Shown in pieces: positions 17,558-26,673 of a DNA stretch of 64,000 nucleotides. The first letter of the stretch is position 1; each line of letters begins with the position of its first letter. The position numbers and the translations under genes were made by a program. The notes under the pieces are model-generated. The model was given only the letters and a program-made list of their open reading frames with translations, made no database searches and was not told the origin of the DNA. The DNA lies in assembly GCF_024701975.1 (NCBI RefSeq), contig NZ_JANLNM010000014.1, forward strand, positions 1 through 64,000, written 5' to 3'. Origin of the DNA: Variovorax sp. ZS18.2.2 (GTDB taxonomy: Bacteria > Pseudomonadota > Gammaproteobacteria > Burkholderiales > Burkholderiaceae_C).

Positions 17558-17881
17558 CTAGCGGACCAGTTCGGCGAGCTTCCCGGACACCGAAGCCCAG
17601 CGCTCCGCATCCGGCAACGGGTCTTTGCGATCGCAGATCATGGGCCAACTCTGCGCAAGCTCGCGGTTCAATTCCAGGTACTCGATCTGACCCGCATCGA
17701 GGCGGTCATGCGGCAGGATCGCCTGCACCGGGCACTCGGGTTCGCAGACGCCGCAATCGATGCAGACATCTGGATCGATCACGAGGAAATTGGGCCCCTC
17801 GTGAAAGCAGTCGACAGGGCACACAGACACGCAGTCGGTGTGTTTGCATTGGATGCATTTCTCGGTCACCACGTAGGGCAT
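17558..17881 (-). CDS. fdxA: Seven-iron ferredoxin, FdxA type
   Basis: A 107-aa ferredoxin with [17 protein letters not shown] at the start, CPVDCF, and then [13 protein letters not shown]: the cysteine set for one 3Fe-4S and one 4Fe-4S cluster, and normal length for FdxA. As a housekeeping protein FdxA is common, so this copy inside a biosynthetic operon is likely a dedicated electron donor, most plausibly for the haem-oxygenase-like enzyme. Gaps of 13-15 nt to both neighbours. Confidence 0.9.
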   Translation of the reverse strand: MPYVVTEKCIQCKHTDCVSVCPVDCFHEGPNFLVIDPDVCIDCGVCEPECPVQAILPHDRLDAGQIEYLELNRELAQSWPMICDRKDPLPDAERWASVSGKLAELVR

Positions 17882-17896
17882 CGTCGTTCTCCTTGT

Positions 17897-19003
17897 TCAG
17901 ACGCTGGAAAGGGTGCTCGGTGCACCGCGCGCCGGTTGCGATGTGGCCGCGCGCTGCCGGATCGCGAAGCGTCCCAGCAACGGATGCATCACGACGGCAC
18001 CCACGGTGCACTCGCGCCGCATGTCGCCATTTCCTTCGACATGCAGAGGGGGCGTTTGCAGGAATGCGAAGCAGGCAGAGGCCGTCGCATCGGTCCCAAG
18101 CGAACGCAGCGCCGTCGTGCAGGCTTGTTCGCGTCGCAGCGACGAGGTGCGAGCAAACGGATTCAACTCGTCGCGCGAATGAAAATCGGGATGCAGGAAA
18201 TGATTTGCGTGAACACAAGAAGTCTTGTGCTCGGTGACGCGTACCGAATTGAGGATGTATTCGACCACCACCAGACGGCGACCATCGGTGATCATGAGCG
18301 CGCGCGAACTCGCGAGCGGCAGTTGCCGCAACAGTGCAATGCATTCGTCCACGCTCGCGCATTCGTCGAGCAGGTGCCGTATCGCCATGTAGCCCGGAAT
18401 GCCAGGTTGCCAGTCGCCGCCCAGCACAAGGTTGAGGCCGATCGCGAGGCCACGGTCGTTCATCCCTAAATAGCCGAGCAGGCCGGTGAAGCTCGCCATC
18501 AACAGTCGCCTACCGGACGCCGCGTGAGTCAAGTCCAGCACGCACAGTTCGGCATGGAGGTCGCCATTGAGGTCGATGGTTTGGCCCAGCACCGTCGATG
18601 TGCCGCCGAGACGGCCGAAGGTCGTGCAGTCTCCGGCGGCGGGCCGCACAGACTGGTAACCGGTGAGTTCGCGCCGCAGCTGCAGCAGATAGGCATCCGA
18701 CACCGAGATTTCCGCGCCGTGCGCGAGGCCATTCAGTTCCTGCGCCATACCGGGCAGCGATCGCTCGATCACCCGCATGTGGCGACCGATCTCGCGCCGT
18801 AGCGCCTGCACATCCCCCACATGCGCGGCAAGCACCTCAAGCCCAGCGAGGCGGCGGCCGAGGAAGCGGTGGATCGCGCCGCGTTGCGCGGTGCCGATCT
18901 GCACGCCCAACTCGAAGCGACTGCCGCTCGCACGCACTAGCGTGCCCGGCGCAAGTTCCGACGCGACAGACAGCAGGGGAGCCGCCAGCGCACTTTCAGT
19001 CAC
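17897..19003 (-). CDS. C45-type acyltransferase (isopenicillin N acyltransferase-like Ntn hydrolase)
   Basis: A 368-aa protein of the acyl-CoA:6-aminopenicillanate acyltransferase group. The autocatalytic site is GDCTTFG near residues 142-148, with Cys expected to become the N-terminal nucleophile after self-cleavage, followed by LGQTIDLNGD and GLLGYLGMNDRGLAIGLN, all typical. Enzymes of this group form or hydrolyse amides with acyl-CoA or acyl thioester donors. With no condensation domain in the locus, it is a good candidate for the amide-forming step that joins the acyl part and the amino acid part. Overlaps the GNAT gene by 8 nt. Confidence 0.85.
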   Translation of the reverse strand: MTESALAAPLLSVASELAPGTLVRASGSRFELGVQIGTAQRGAIHRFLGRRLAGLEVLAAHVGDVQALRREIGRHMRVIERSLPGMAQELNGLAHGAEISVSDAYLLQLRRELTGYQSVRPAAGDCTTFGRLGGTSTVLGQTIDLNGDLHAELCVLDLTHAASGRRLLMASFTGLLGYLGMNDRGLAIGLNLVLGGDWQPGIPGYMAIRHLLDECASVDECIALLRQLPLASSRALMITDGRRLVVVEYILNSVRVTEHKTSCVHANHFLHPDFHSRDELNPFARTSSLRREQACTTALRSLGTDATASACFAFLQTPPLHVEGNGDMRRECTVGAVVMHPLLGRFAIRQRAATSQPARGAPSTLSSV

Positions 19004-19586
19004 CGAATCGCTCCGTGCGCAACCGCGGCCACTCGGATTTCAGGATGCTGTAGTAAACCGCATCGCGTCGGCGCCCGCTTGGCATGTAGTTGAAGCTGCG
19101 GAAAGTGCCTTCCTCGGTCGCACCGATGCCTTCGAGACCACGCCGGGCGCGCGTGTTGAGGATGTCGGTCTTGAACTCCACGCGCTCACATTCGAGCGCA
19201 CCGAAGGCGTGTGCAAGCAGCAGGCCTTTGACCGAGCGATTGAGGCCAGTTCCGCGGTAGGCCTCGCCGAGCCAGGACCAGCCGATTTCCAGCCGACGGT
19301 CAGCGCCCGCGAGGTTGCCGAACGAAGTGCTGCCCGCGATCTGGCCGCTGCGCTTGTCGATGATCGAGAACACGATGCGCGTGCCGTTGAGCGTCTCCTG
19401 GATGCCCTTCTCAACAAAGGCGTCGAGGCTCGCCTCATCGGTGATGGTGGAGACGAAGTAGGTCCAGATGCCGGGGTCGAAGGCAATCCGGGCATAGCCC
19501 GGTTTGTCGTCGATCGCGATGCGGCGCAACCGCACGATCTCGTTCTCGAGCGTTGCGTCGCGCAGTGTCTGGTGGTTCCAATCCAT
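18996..19586 (-). CDS. GNAT N-acetyltransferase, RimJ/RimL type
   Basis: A 196-aa GNAT. It begins MDWNHQTLRDATLENE and shows the acetyl-CoA region ending RRLEIGWSWLGEAYRGTGLNRSVK in pieces: EIGWSW, YRGTGLN, and later FKTDILNTRARRGLEGIGA, typical of RimJ/RimL-like enzymes acting on amino groups. ATG at 19586 has AAGGGAG 6 nt upstream; the five preceding codons belong to the leader. Could acylate an amine in the pathway or serve self-protection by acetylation of the product. Confidence 0.85.
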   Translation of the reverse strand: MDWNHQTLRDATLENEIVRLRRIAIDDKPGYARIAFDPGIWTYFVSTITDEASLDAFVEKGIQETLNGTRIVFSIIDKRSGQIAGSTSFGNLAGADRRLEIGWSWLGEAYRGTGLNRSVKGLLLAHAFGALECERVEFKTDILNTRARRGLEGIGATEEGTFRSFNYMPSGRRRDAVYYSILKSEWPRLRTERFGD

Positions 19587-19609
19587 GGGGGCTCCCTTCA
19601 AGTGGTGGT

Positions 19610-19870
19610 TCAGGCAGTGGCTCTGGTGGACAGCGTGACGAGGATGTCGCGCGGCGTCTTCATCTTTCCGATGTCATCCTCGGCGAGCTCGGTCAGGGGG
19701 ATTCCGGCTTCCGCGCAGGTGCTGCTCATGAGCATGATCATGTCGAGCGAGGTCAGGCCGTAGCCGTACGTCAAGTCCTCGTCCATGTCCAATTGAAAGG
19801 CTGGGTTGTCCGCCTGCTTGAGCGCCTTGGTGAGGTTGGAGCGGACGATGGCTTCGAGGTTGTGATTCAT
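19610..19870 (-). CDS. Stand-alone acyl carrier protein
   Basis: An 86-aa carrier protein. The phosphopantetheine site lies in GYGLTSLDMIMLM near residues 36-48, with Ser40 or Ser41 as the modified residue (Asp of the usual DSL is Thr here). Starts inside the stop of the acyl-AMP ligase gene (ATGA), a tight coupling that marks ligase and carrier as partners: the ligase would load this protein. Confidence 0.85.
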   Translation of the reverse strand: MNHNLEAIVRSNLTKALKQADNPAFQLDMDEDLTYGYGLTSLDMIMLMSSTCAEAGIPLTELAEDDIGKMKTPRDILVTLSTRATA

Positions 19871-21441
19871 GGGACGGCTCCGTACAGGTTCTCGATGTCG
19901 CGTTGGAAAGACTTGTAAATTTCCTTACGACGGGGCTTGAACTGTGAGGTCAGCAAACCGCTCTCGACAGTGAGCGGCTTCGGCAGGATCAAAGTCTTCA
20001 TGACGCGCTCGTCAGGCGCCAGCGTCTCGTTGATGGCACGCACATGGCGGTGGATGGCCTCGCTGTCGGCGGGCGTGACCGCCGGCGACACCACGGCCAC
20101 GAGGTAGGCCTTGCCGGAGCCGTACAGCACGCACTCGGCGACCTCGCCGTTTTCCTTGATGCGCTCCTCGACCTTGCGTGTGGACACGTTGCGCCCGTTG
20201 GCCAGCACCACGAGGTCGTCGGCACGCCCGAGGATGTAGAGGAATCCGTCCTCGTCGATGCGCGCGAGATCGCCGGTGCGCACCTCGCCGTCGGGCATGA
20301 AGATCTTCTCGCTGTCGCCTGGCTCGCAGTATGCGTAGGCGGTGTTGACAGGATGATCGCTGCCGACGACCAGCACACCGTCGTCGTCGATCCGGACGCG
20401 CTTGCCAGGCAGTGGCTTGCCGACGCTGCCTACCCGCTCGCTACCCGGATGGTTCTTCGAGACGATGCAGGTCTCATTCATGCCATAACCTTCGTAAAGC
20501 GGAAAGCCGACTTCGTTGAAGAACTGCAGCGTCTGCGGGTTGGCGGGCGCCGAGCCGGTCCACATGTAGCGCACTTGCCGGCCGAGCACGGATTCGATCT
20601 GCGCGCGCCGCGCCGCGGGGTCACCGGCCTCGAGGCATTCGCGCTCGATCAGCCGCCTCAGACTTTCGTAGAAGCCCGGCACGCCCATCACGACGGTGGG
20701 ATCGGTCCTGCGGGCCGCATCCAATGCGAGTTCGAAAGGCACGACCGTGACGTCGTGGCCGAACGTCAGTGCCGAGTAGATCCAGTAGCGCTGCTGCAGC
20801 AGCGACAGTGGCATGAAAACCAGGATGTTGTCGCCGTCGCGGTGGTGGTACATCGCCTGCACCGCAGAGAGCGAGGCATCGATGCTGCCGACAGTGGCTT
20901 CGAGGCCCTTGGGCTCGCCGGTGCTGCCGGAGGTGAACTTGATCGTCGTGATGTCCTTCTGCGCGTAGACTGCGGTCTGCTCCCCGCGGTGCGGCGACGG
21001 ATCGCTCTCGCCCACGCGCAACAGAACTTCCGCGAGCAACGGACGAAGGTCGCGCGTGCCGGCCAAGTCGATGGCGACATCCGCCGGCGCATCCGAATAG
21101 AAGCCTTTGAGCCTGTAGCGATCGGCAAGCGGTGCAACGGAAGGAAACTTGCCAAACTCGAAGCCCGCCGTCACCAGACCGAGCTTGATCGACGCAAGAT
21201 CGAGCAGCACCCATTCGATGCCGTTGCGAGCCAGCACGCCCACGCGGTCGTGACGCTGGAAACCCACGTCCTGCAGGGCACGGGCCAGCCGCTGGGCTAG
21301 CGCATCGAGTTGCGCCAGCGTGAGGTCGACGAGCGCACCCTTGCGGAAGTAACGGATGTGATGCTTCACGCTCTTGTCGCCCGTGCGCGCCACCGCACCG
21401 ACCGCACCCACCAGCGGAACGCTTTCGCCGGAGGCAGCCAT
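19867..21441 (-). CDS. Acyl-AMP/acyl-CoA ligase (ANL superfamily)
   Basis: A 524-aa adenylating enzyme. The P-loop is TTIKFTSGSTGEPKG near residues 172-186; EGYGMNETCIVS gives the A5-type motif; RTGDLARIDEDGFLYILGR the hinge region; and NVSTRKVEERI the C-terminal part. The pattern is closer to long-chain acyl or aryl ligases than to amino-acid adenylation domains. Its stop overlaps the carrier gene start, and its ATG overlaps the stop of the 628-aa gene (TAATG). It would activate a carboxylic acid and load the 86-aa carrier protein. Acid identity unknown. Confidence 0.85.
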   Translation of the reverse strand: MAASGESVPLVGAVGAVARTGDKSVKHHIRYFRKGALVDLTLAQLDALAQRLARALQDVGFQRHDRVGVLARNGIEWVLLDLASIKLGLVTAGFEFGKFPSVAPLADRYRLKGFYSDAPADVAIDLAGTRDLRPLLAEVLLRVGESDPSPHRGEQTAVYAQKDITTIKFTSGSTGEPKGLEATVGSIDASLSAVQAMYHHRDGDNILVFMPLSLLQQRYWIYSALTFGHDVTVVPFELALDAARRTDPTVVMGVPGFYESLRRLIERECLEAGDPAARRAQIESVLGRQVRYMWTGSAPANPQTLQFFNEVGFPLYEGYGMNETCIVSKNHPGSERVGSVGKPLPGKRVRIDDDGVLVVGSDHPVNTAYAYCEPGDSEKIFMPDGEVRTGDLARIDEDGFLYILGRADDLVVLANGRNVSTRKVEERIKENGEVAECVLYGSGKAYLVAVVSPAVTPADSEAIHRHVRAINETLAPDERVMKTLILPKPLTVESGLLTSQFKPRRKEIYKSFQRDIENLYGAVP

Positions 21442-23327
21442 TAGGCCTGGGCCGCCATCAAGGCGGTCTTGGCGTCGGAGACGGGGGACGTCGCGCGGAT
21501 CTGCCCGCCGCTCGCGCCCGACTGCACAGCCTGCGGCGCGGGAATGTCCCAGTAGGTGCCGGCCTGGAAGCCTGTCCGCACCAACCGTTCAGCCCCAGGA
21601 CTCATCAGGTAGTGCGACAGTGCGGCATAGAGGGCCTCGAGCCACAACGTACGCCGACGTACGCGCAGGATGTCGCCGATCTCGAACTCGTCGCCCTCCA
21701 TGCGGACCACCCGGACGTCGTAGAAGCCCCGGTAGTAGCGGCTCGCGATGTTCAGCGATGGGCGCGACATGTCGGGCCCCGGGCTGCGGATCGAATACTT
21801 CACGCGCGCCCGGTTGTGCGCCGCGCGATGCATGTCCGAATGGATCGCGATGTCGGGAATGAGTGGCGGGTAGTACCAATGGCGCGACTTGAGGATCAGC
21901 GGCCGGTCGAGGTTGCCGGGAATGAAATGCCAGCGGTTGAACTGCATGCGCTTTTGCACCGACGAGGCGATCACTCCGGCCTCGGCTGTGCCCACGCGCT
22001 CGACCAGCTCACGCGAAACGAAGCAGGTGAAGAAGTCGGCCGGCGTCATCGCATGGATGCTCGCGATCAGCGCATCGTCGTCGTAGGTGACGAGCCGGCC
22101 GATGTCTCGTATCGAGCTCGACATGCCGTAGTCGGCCGAAGCGGCAACGACGGCGGAGCCGACGATGCGCTCCATGAGGTATTCGACCCAGCCTGTCACT
22201 GCGACGCTGCCACAGTTGCATCGCATACCGGCCGCGTCTCGCGCAATGGCGGCCTGCGCCAGTTGGGACATGCCAGCATGCTCCGAAGGAACGAAGGCGT
22301 CCGCGGGGCCGACCATTAAGCGGTAGTCATTGCGAAACTCGGTCCACCAGACGTCGACCGGTTCGTCCGACTCGGAGTGCTCGAGGATGCGCTCGACTTT
22401 TTGGAAATTAAGGCCGTAGATCCACCGGTAGCGCAGCCATGGCTTGCCGACCGCATGCAGTGTTTGCTCGCGAATGCGTCGAGCCCGATCGAATAGACCC
22501 AAATCGGGCGGCACCTGGATTTCGTTGCCGGCGGCGCTGTAGGCCTGCGCCAGTTCGTCGAGTCGCTGCAGCAGCCGCTCGGCGGCCAGCAGCGTGCCAT
22601 TGAATTCCTCGAAGCGCACCGAACGGCCCGAGAGGAAGAGCGCATGCAGCGAGGCGACCGCGAGCGACTCCTCGGTCGTCCACTGTTCGAAATTCTTCTC
22701 GCGCAGCAGGCTCAGGAAGCCGCGGCTGCGTTTGTCATCGATGAGATTGGTGTAGCGGTCCATCAGTGCGAAGAATCGGTCGCCGAGGTAGAAGCAGACC
22801 GACTCGACGTGCTCAACGTGGTCGATGACCTCATCGAGCACGTGTGCAATTTCGCCGCTGCGCTGCAGTTCTTCCAGCGCTGCTCGAATGACGCCATGAG
22901 CTTCAGCCTCGCGCTGTTGAAGCAGCGTGTGCGCAGCCTCGATCTCCTCGAGGACCGCCGCGCCAGCGTCGATGAACCCCAGGTCTTCGCAGTGATCGCC
23001 GGCCTCGTAGCTGATGCGCTCCTGCGATGCCGGTCGCAGATGCAGCCTGCCCAGCGTGTTGACGTAGAGTACCAGCGATGCTTCGGTGGGCTGGATCTGC
23101 AGTTCGCGATGGCGCTCGAGCACCGACAGCGCCGCGCGGTCGCGCAGGCCGATTGCGTTGATGGCATGTTCGATCGGATAGATGCCCCCATGGGTCAGCG
23201 CGCGCACCGCCGCATCGTGCGCACAGCCATGAGTGGGACTGTCCGCGACCACGTAGTGGCGCATGTCGAAGCCATAGAGGCTTCCCGGTTGGCCCTGCTG
23301 CGTCGGCGCATGCGCTCGTGGATCCAT
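21441..23327 (-). CDS. Unrecognised 628-aa protein, first gene of lux-box operon
   Basis: I do not recognise this protein. It is soluble-looking, with no signal peptide and no transmembrane segment. A long helical middle (residues 120-330) is followed by a C-terminal part with striking conserved-looking pieces: FNRWHFIPGNLDRP, SRHWYYPPLIPDI, and HSDMHRAAHNRARVKYSIRS, where His residues are spaced H-x3-H-x3-H, a possible metal site. A MRCNCGS pair of cysteines lies upstream. ATG at 23327 with ACGGAGAA before it; 24 more codons upstream lack support. It leads the 11-gene operon and overlaps the ligase gene, so it probably makes or modifies the acid that the ligase activates, or is a core enzyme of the pathway. 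Confidence 0.7.
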   Translation of the reverse strand: MDPRAHAPTQQGQPGSLYGFDMRHYVVADSPTHGCAHDAAVRALTHGGIYPIEHAINAIGLRDRAALSVLERHRELQIQPTEASLVLYVNTLGRLHLRPASQERISYEAGDHCEDLGFIDAGAAVLEEIEAAHTLLQQREAEAHGVIRAALEELQRSGEIAHVLDEVIDHVEHVESVCFYLGDRFFALMDRYTNLIDDKRSRGFLSLLREKNFEQWTTEESLAVASLHALFLSGRSVRFEEFNGTLLAAERLLQRLDELAQAYSAAGNEIQVPPDLGLFDRARRIREQTLHAVGKPWLRYRWIYGLNFQKVERILEHSESDEPVDVWWTEFRNDYRLMVGPADAFVPSEHAGMSQLAQAAIARDAAGMRCNCGSVAVTGWVEYLMERIVGSAVVAASADYGMSSSIRDIGRLVTYDDDALIASIHAMTPADFFTCFVSRELVERVGTAEAGVIASSVQKRMQFNRWHFIPGNLDRPLILKSRHWYYPPLIPDIAIHSDMHRAAHNRARVKYSIRSPGPDMSRPSLNIASRYYRGFYDVRVVRMEGDEFEIGDILRVRRRTLWLEALYAALSHYLMSPGAERLVRTGFQAGTYWDIPAPQAVQSGASGGQIRATSPVSDAKTALMAAQA

Positions 23328-23438
23328 TGCCGTTTCTCCGTGGGTTGAGGTGCGGATATGGCACGGAGCGATGACTCTCTCCGGCACCGATGAATCCATC
23401 CACCAGACTGCATTTCATGGGGGACGGCCGCTTCGTAC

Positions 23439-23458
23439 AACTACCAAGTTTCGTAGGC
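23439..23458 (-). promoter_or_regulatory. Lux-box-like element C, before operon 1
   Basis: Read on the minus strand: GCCTACGAAACTTGGTAGTT. It is an imperfect palindrome (CTAC...GTAG outer arms) and shares 15 of 20 positions with the luxI box, including the whole TGGTAGTT half towards the gene. Its centre is about 121 nt from the ATG at 23327; with a LuxR-type promoter the start of transcription would be near 23406. A TGAAAT -10-like sequence lies at about the right distance. Confidence 0.7.
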
Positions 23459-23554
23459 GATGCGTTTGAATGCTTTTTCAGATTTTTTCCGCGTGCGCGT
23501 TGTGCGCGGCTCGCCCTTCGGCAGCCACCGTTGCAGCGGCTGAGACTGCGTTGG

Positions 23555-24268
23555 CTAGCTCAAGAGCCCGAGCATTGCCGCGCGCACCACTGCGGCCGTC
23601 TTGTTTGGCACGCTGAGCTTGGTCAGCGCGTTCTTGACGTGGAAGTTCACCGTATTCACCGAGATGATCAGGATCGTCGAGATCTCGTCAGAAGTCTTGC
23701 CATCGGCCGACCACTTGAGGATCTCGATCTCGCGTTCCGTCAAAGTCTGCGAGGGTGGCTCCGGAAGATCGGCCGTGAGCACGCGCGAGAAGGCCTGGTG
23801 CGCGATGTTGGCAAGCCAACGCATCTTGATTTCGTTCGCGTCGAGCTCCGCGGCCGTGAGTTCCCCAGTCGAACGCGCGAGCGTCAGCATGCCGCGCATG
23901 GCGCGGCTGTCGAGGCTCGATTGCGCCCACCCCACGCGCAGACCAAAAGATCGTGCCTCGTCCCACAGCGCGGGCGCACCGGCGAACAGCACATCGCTCC
24001 AGACTACCGGGCTGAGTCTGTGCAGGCCGTGCGCCACTGTGGGGTCTTGCCGCAGGTAGTCGGCCTCGGCATAACGCGCCTGCCATGCCACAGGATAATC
24101 GTTGCGCATCACCGTCTTGGGACGCGACAGGGGCAACGACATCCGCATGCCATACGCGCAGTAGTCGAAGCCTAGGTCGCGCGACACGGCGGACAGTCGG
24201 TCGAAGACCGACTGCTCATGCTGCGCGCCTTCGAATCCATCCAGCCATTCACGCGCCCAATCCCTCAT
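23555..24268 (-). CDS. LuxR-family quorum-sensing regulator
   Basis: A 237-aa LuxR-type transcription factor. The N-terminal autoinducer-binding domain has the expected FDYCAYG, YPVAWQARYAEADYLRQDP and VVWSDV pieces with the conserved Tyr/Trp/Asp residues that hold the homoserine lactone. The C-terminal GerE helix-turn-helix is LTEREIEILKWSADGKTSDE followed by STILIISVNTVNFHVKNA. ATG at 24268 with GGGAG before it. It lies between operon 1 and the sugar-kinase gene, about 6 kb from luxI. Very likely the receptor acting at the three lux boxes. A standard arrangement puts luxR next to luxI; here a sugar-uptake set separates them. Confidence 0.92.
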   Translation of the reverse strand: MRDWAREWLDGFEGAQHEQSVFDRLSAVSRDLGFDYCAYGMRMSLPLSRPKTVMRNDYPVAWQARYAEADYLRQDPTVAHGLHRLSPVVWSDVLFAGAPALWDEARSFGLRVGWAQSSLDSRAMRGMLTLARSTGELTAAELDANEIKMRWLANIAHQAFSRVLTADLPEPPSQTLTEREIEILKWSADGKTSDEISTILIISVNTVNFHVKNALTKLSVPNKTAAVVRAAMLGLLS

Positions 24269-24495
24269 GCTTTTCTCCCAGGACTATCGACGTTCGTTGG
24301 TCTTGCCGCTCACAACACCGGGTCGCGGCATCGTAGTGAAAGTACCCGTTCTCGCGTCCTCTATGCCTGCGCGTCGCAGGGCCATCACGCCAGAGCCGGT
24401 CTCGGAGTCTTGCGAATTTCAGTACTGCCAAGTGTGTGAGGACGTGCTCTTGTTTATGAGTCGGATCTCCGTTCGCAGGTTCGTGGCACAAGGCC

Positions 24496-25983
24496 CTAGC
24501 TTCGATAGACCGGCTTCAGCGCTTCATAGGCCGCCACGTAGCGCCGCATCATTCGTCGATAGCGCCCGGCCATCGATGGGTCGGGCACGAACACGCGCTC
24601 GACGCGCACCAGGCGCTGCACTCCCTGCGCGAGGGAATCGAAAATGCCGGCGCCCACGCCGCCCATGATCGCGGCCCCCACCACGCCGGTGTCGAGGCAG
24701 GCCACGCGCTGCAGCGGCACACCGAGCGCATCGGCGCGAAGCTGCGACCAGAAGTCCGAGCGCGCGCCGCCACCGCCGAGAAAGAGCTGGGGGCAACGAG
24801 CGCCCGCGGCCATCTGCAGTGCATCGAACACCAATCGGGCCGAACAGGCCACGCCCTCGAGCGCCGCGAGCGCGAACTCGGGCATGCCGGTGCCGGCGTT
24901 CATGCCCAGAAAGCTGCCGCGCGCAGCCATATCCCACAGCGGCGCACGCTCGCCTTGCAAGTGCGGCAGGAACAGCAGCTGCTCGTGCGGCTCGCGCGAG
25001 GCCGACTCAGCAGCTTTGAGCACCGCCTCGGGTGTCTGCCGCAACAGCGTCGCGAGCCAGCGCAGCGTGTCGCCACCGCTTTGCGTCGGTCCGGCCTGAA
25101 CATGCAGGCCGTCAACCGGCAGGAAGCTCACAATACCCGGCGCGCCGCTCGGTGCGCTGCTGATCTGCGCCAGGATCTCGCTGGTGCCGCTGGTGTAGGC
25201 TCCCTCGCCCGGCATCGATGCGCCCGCGCCGAGCAGGCCGCTGAAGGCGTCCATGGTGCCGGTGACGAACAGCACTGATGAACCCGCCAGCCGCGCATGC
25301 GTGCCGAACCCCACCACCGCGCGGTAGGGCGACAGCGGCGGCAGGCGCTTGGCCGCGCCGGGCACCAGAGCGATCAGTGAGTCGATGGCACAGCCTGCGC
25401 CGTCAACGAAATCGAAGCAGCTCAACGGATCGGCGGTCCAGCGGCCCGTGAGATGGCGCAGCACGAAGTCCTTCGGCGACACGACCATGGCGGTACGCTG
25501 CCAGACGTCGGGCCGATGCTTACTCATCCACTCCATACGCGCGAGCGTGTGGCTCGCACTCACCGTCATGTTCGACTTCCACCAGCGCTCGCGCTGCGCA
25601 GGGTCGATCTGCGCGTCGAGCGCCGCCGCCGCGTCAGTGGCGCGCGTGTCCTGCCAGACGATGGCCTGCGCCAGCGGCCGGCCATCGGCATCGACGAAGG
25701 CATGGGTGTTGACCTGGCTGCAGGCACCCACGGCGGCCACGTCGCGCCACGAAAGACCATGTGCGAACAGGCGATCGACCACGGTCCACACGCCGTCGAG
25801 CCAGTCCTGCGGATTTTGTTCGACGTGACCAGGGTGCGGCCGTGTGGTGGGATAGGCGACGCTGGCCAGTGCGATCGCTTCACCCGATGCACTGAACAGG
25901 CCGCCCTTGATCGACGTGGTGCCGATGTCGATGCCCATGAGGCAGCCCTGCAGCGGCGTCTTGCGGTGGGCCGTCTCTTGCAT
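24496..25983 (-). CDS. FGGY-family carbohydrate kinase
   Basis: A 495-aa sugar kinase, xylulokinase-like. MGIDIGTTSIKGGLF near residues 16-30 is the phosphate-1 loop; AIVWQDTRA and the FGGY signature region with FLPHLQGERAPLWD and ALEGVACSARLVFDAL follow; QLFLGGGGARSDFWSQLRAD is the adenosine motif. It phosphorylates a sugar or polyol brought in by the divergent ABC transporter. ATG at 25983 with GGAAG upstream. It follows the MarR gene by 28 nt on the same strand. Confidence 0.9.
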   Translation of the reverse strand: MQETAHRKTPLQGCLMGIDIGTTSIKGGLFSASGEAIALASVAYPTTRPHPGHVEQNPQDWLDGVWTVVDRLFAHGLSWRDVAAVGACSQVNTHAFVDADGRPLAQAIVWQDTRATDAAAALDAQIDPAQRERWWKSNMTVSASHTLARMEWMSKHRPDVWQRTAMVVSPKDFVLRHLTGRWTADPLSCFDFVDGAGCAIDSLIALVPGAAKRLPPLSPYRAVVGFGTHARLAGSSVLFVTGTMDAFSGLLGAGASMPGEGAYTSGTSEILAQISSAPSGAPGIVSFLPVDGLHVQAGPTQSGGDTLRWLATLLRQTPEAVLKAAESASREPHEQLLFLPHLQGERAPLWDMAARGSFLGMNAGTGMPEFALAALEGVACSARLVFDALQMAAGARCPQLFLGGGGARSDFWSQLRADALGVPLQRVACLDTGVVGAAIMGGVGAGIFDSLAQGVQRLVRVERVFVPDPSMAGRYRRMMRRYVAAYEALKPVYRS

Positions 25984-26011
25984 CACGCGCTTCCGTTGCT
26001 TCTCGCTGCCA

Positions 26012-26446
26012 TCACGCGCCGACCAGCCGCAGCAGCAAGGCGTGCAGCTGTGCCGCTTCCTTGTCGTTGAGTGCCGACTGAATCGCGCGGTCGGAACTGG
26101 TGGCCGCGCGCACCAGCCGCGTGAGCAACTTTCTGCCCGCGGGTGTCACGTCGACGAGGTAGGCACGGCGGTTGTTGGCGTCGTGCCCGCGCTCGACCGC
26201 ATCGATCTTCTCGAGTTCGTCGATCAACAGCACCATCGTCGTGCGGTCGAGCGCAAGCGCACTGCCGATCGCAGTTTGCGACTGCGGGCCACGCTCGGCC
26301 AGATAGCACAGTACGGTGTAGTGCTTGGCGTTGATGCCGTGGGTCGTGAGCCGCGCGCGAAAGTCGTCGCGTGCCACGGCGGCGGCCCTCCCGAGCAGGA
26401 AACCGGTGGATTGCATCAGCACGGGCGGCATATCGAGAGGATTCAC
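26012..26446 (-). CDS. MarR-family transcriptional regulator
   Basis: A 144-aa winged-helix protein. The recognition region is SQTAIGSALALDRTTMVLL near residues 56-74 and the wing has GHDANNRRAYLVDVTPAG, which carries the DxRx-type wing typical of MarR. First gene of a two-gene unit with the kinase, divergent from the ABC transporter genes. It probably controls both directions from the 227-nt gap between them. Confidence 0.9.
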   Translation of the reverse strand: MNPLDMPPVLMQSTGFLLGRAAAVARDDFRARLTTHGINAKHYTVLCYLAERGPQSQTAIGSALALDRTTMVLLIDELEKIDAVERGHDANNRRAYLVDVTPAGRKLLTRLVRAATSSDRAIQSALNDKEAAQLHALLLRLVGA

Positions 26447-26542
26447 GCTCGTCCTTCAGGAAACGGCAGGCGTCGTGGGTTCGTTCGATTGGCTGCATAC
26501 AGCGGGTTTGCCGCGGTTGCGACCGACACTTTTCATCTTTAT

Positions 26543-26562
26543 TATCAGCATCGCTGACGATA
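26543..26562. promoter_or_regulatory. Candidate MarR operator
   Basis: TATCAGCATCGCTGACGATA is an imperfect inverted repeat (TATC/GATA outer arms and TCAGC/GCTGA inner arms) in the AT-richer centre of the divergent gap between the MarR gene and the ABC transporter genes. Placement fits a MarR-type operator. No other copy was found to confirm it. Confidence 0.35.
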
Positions 26563-26673
26563 TAGACAAGATGACATTCCTTCCCCCTCCCATCGAAGTC
26601 GACACGCGCCTGTCGATGGACATTGGTGCGGGTGCCGGCGCATAGCGCGTCCCCGCATCAATCGGGCCGCACC

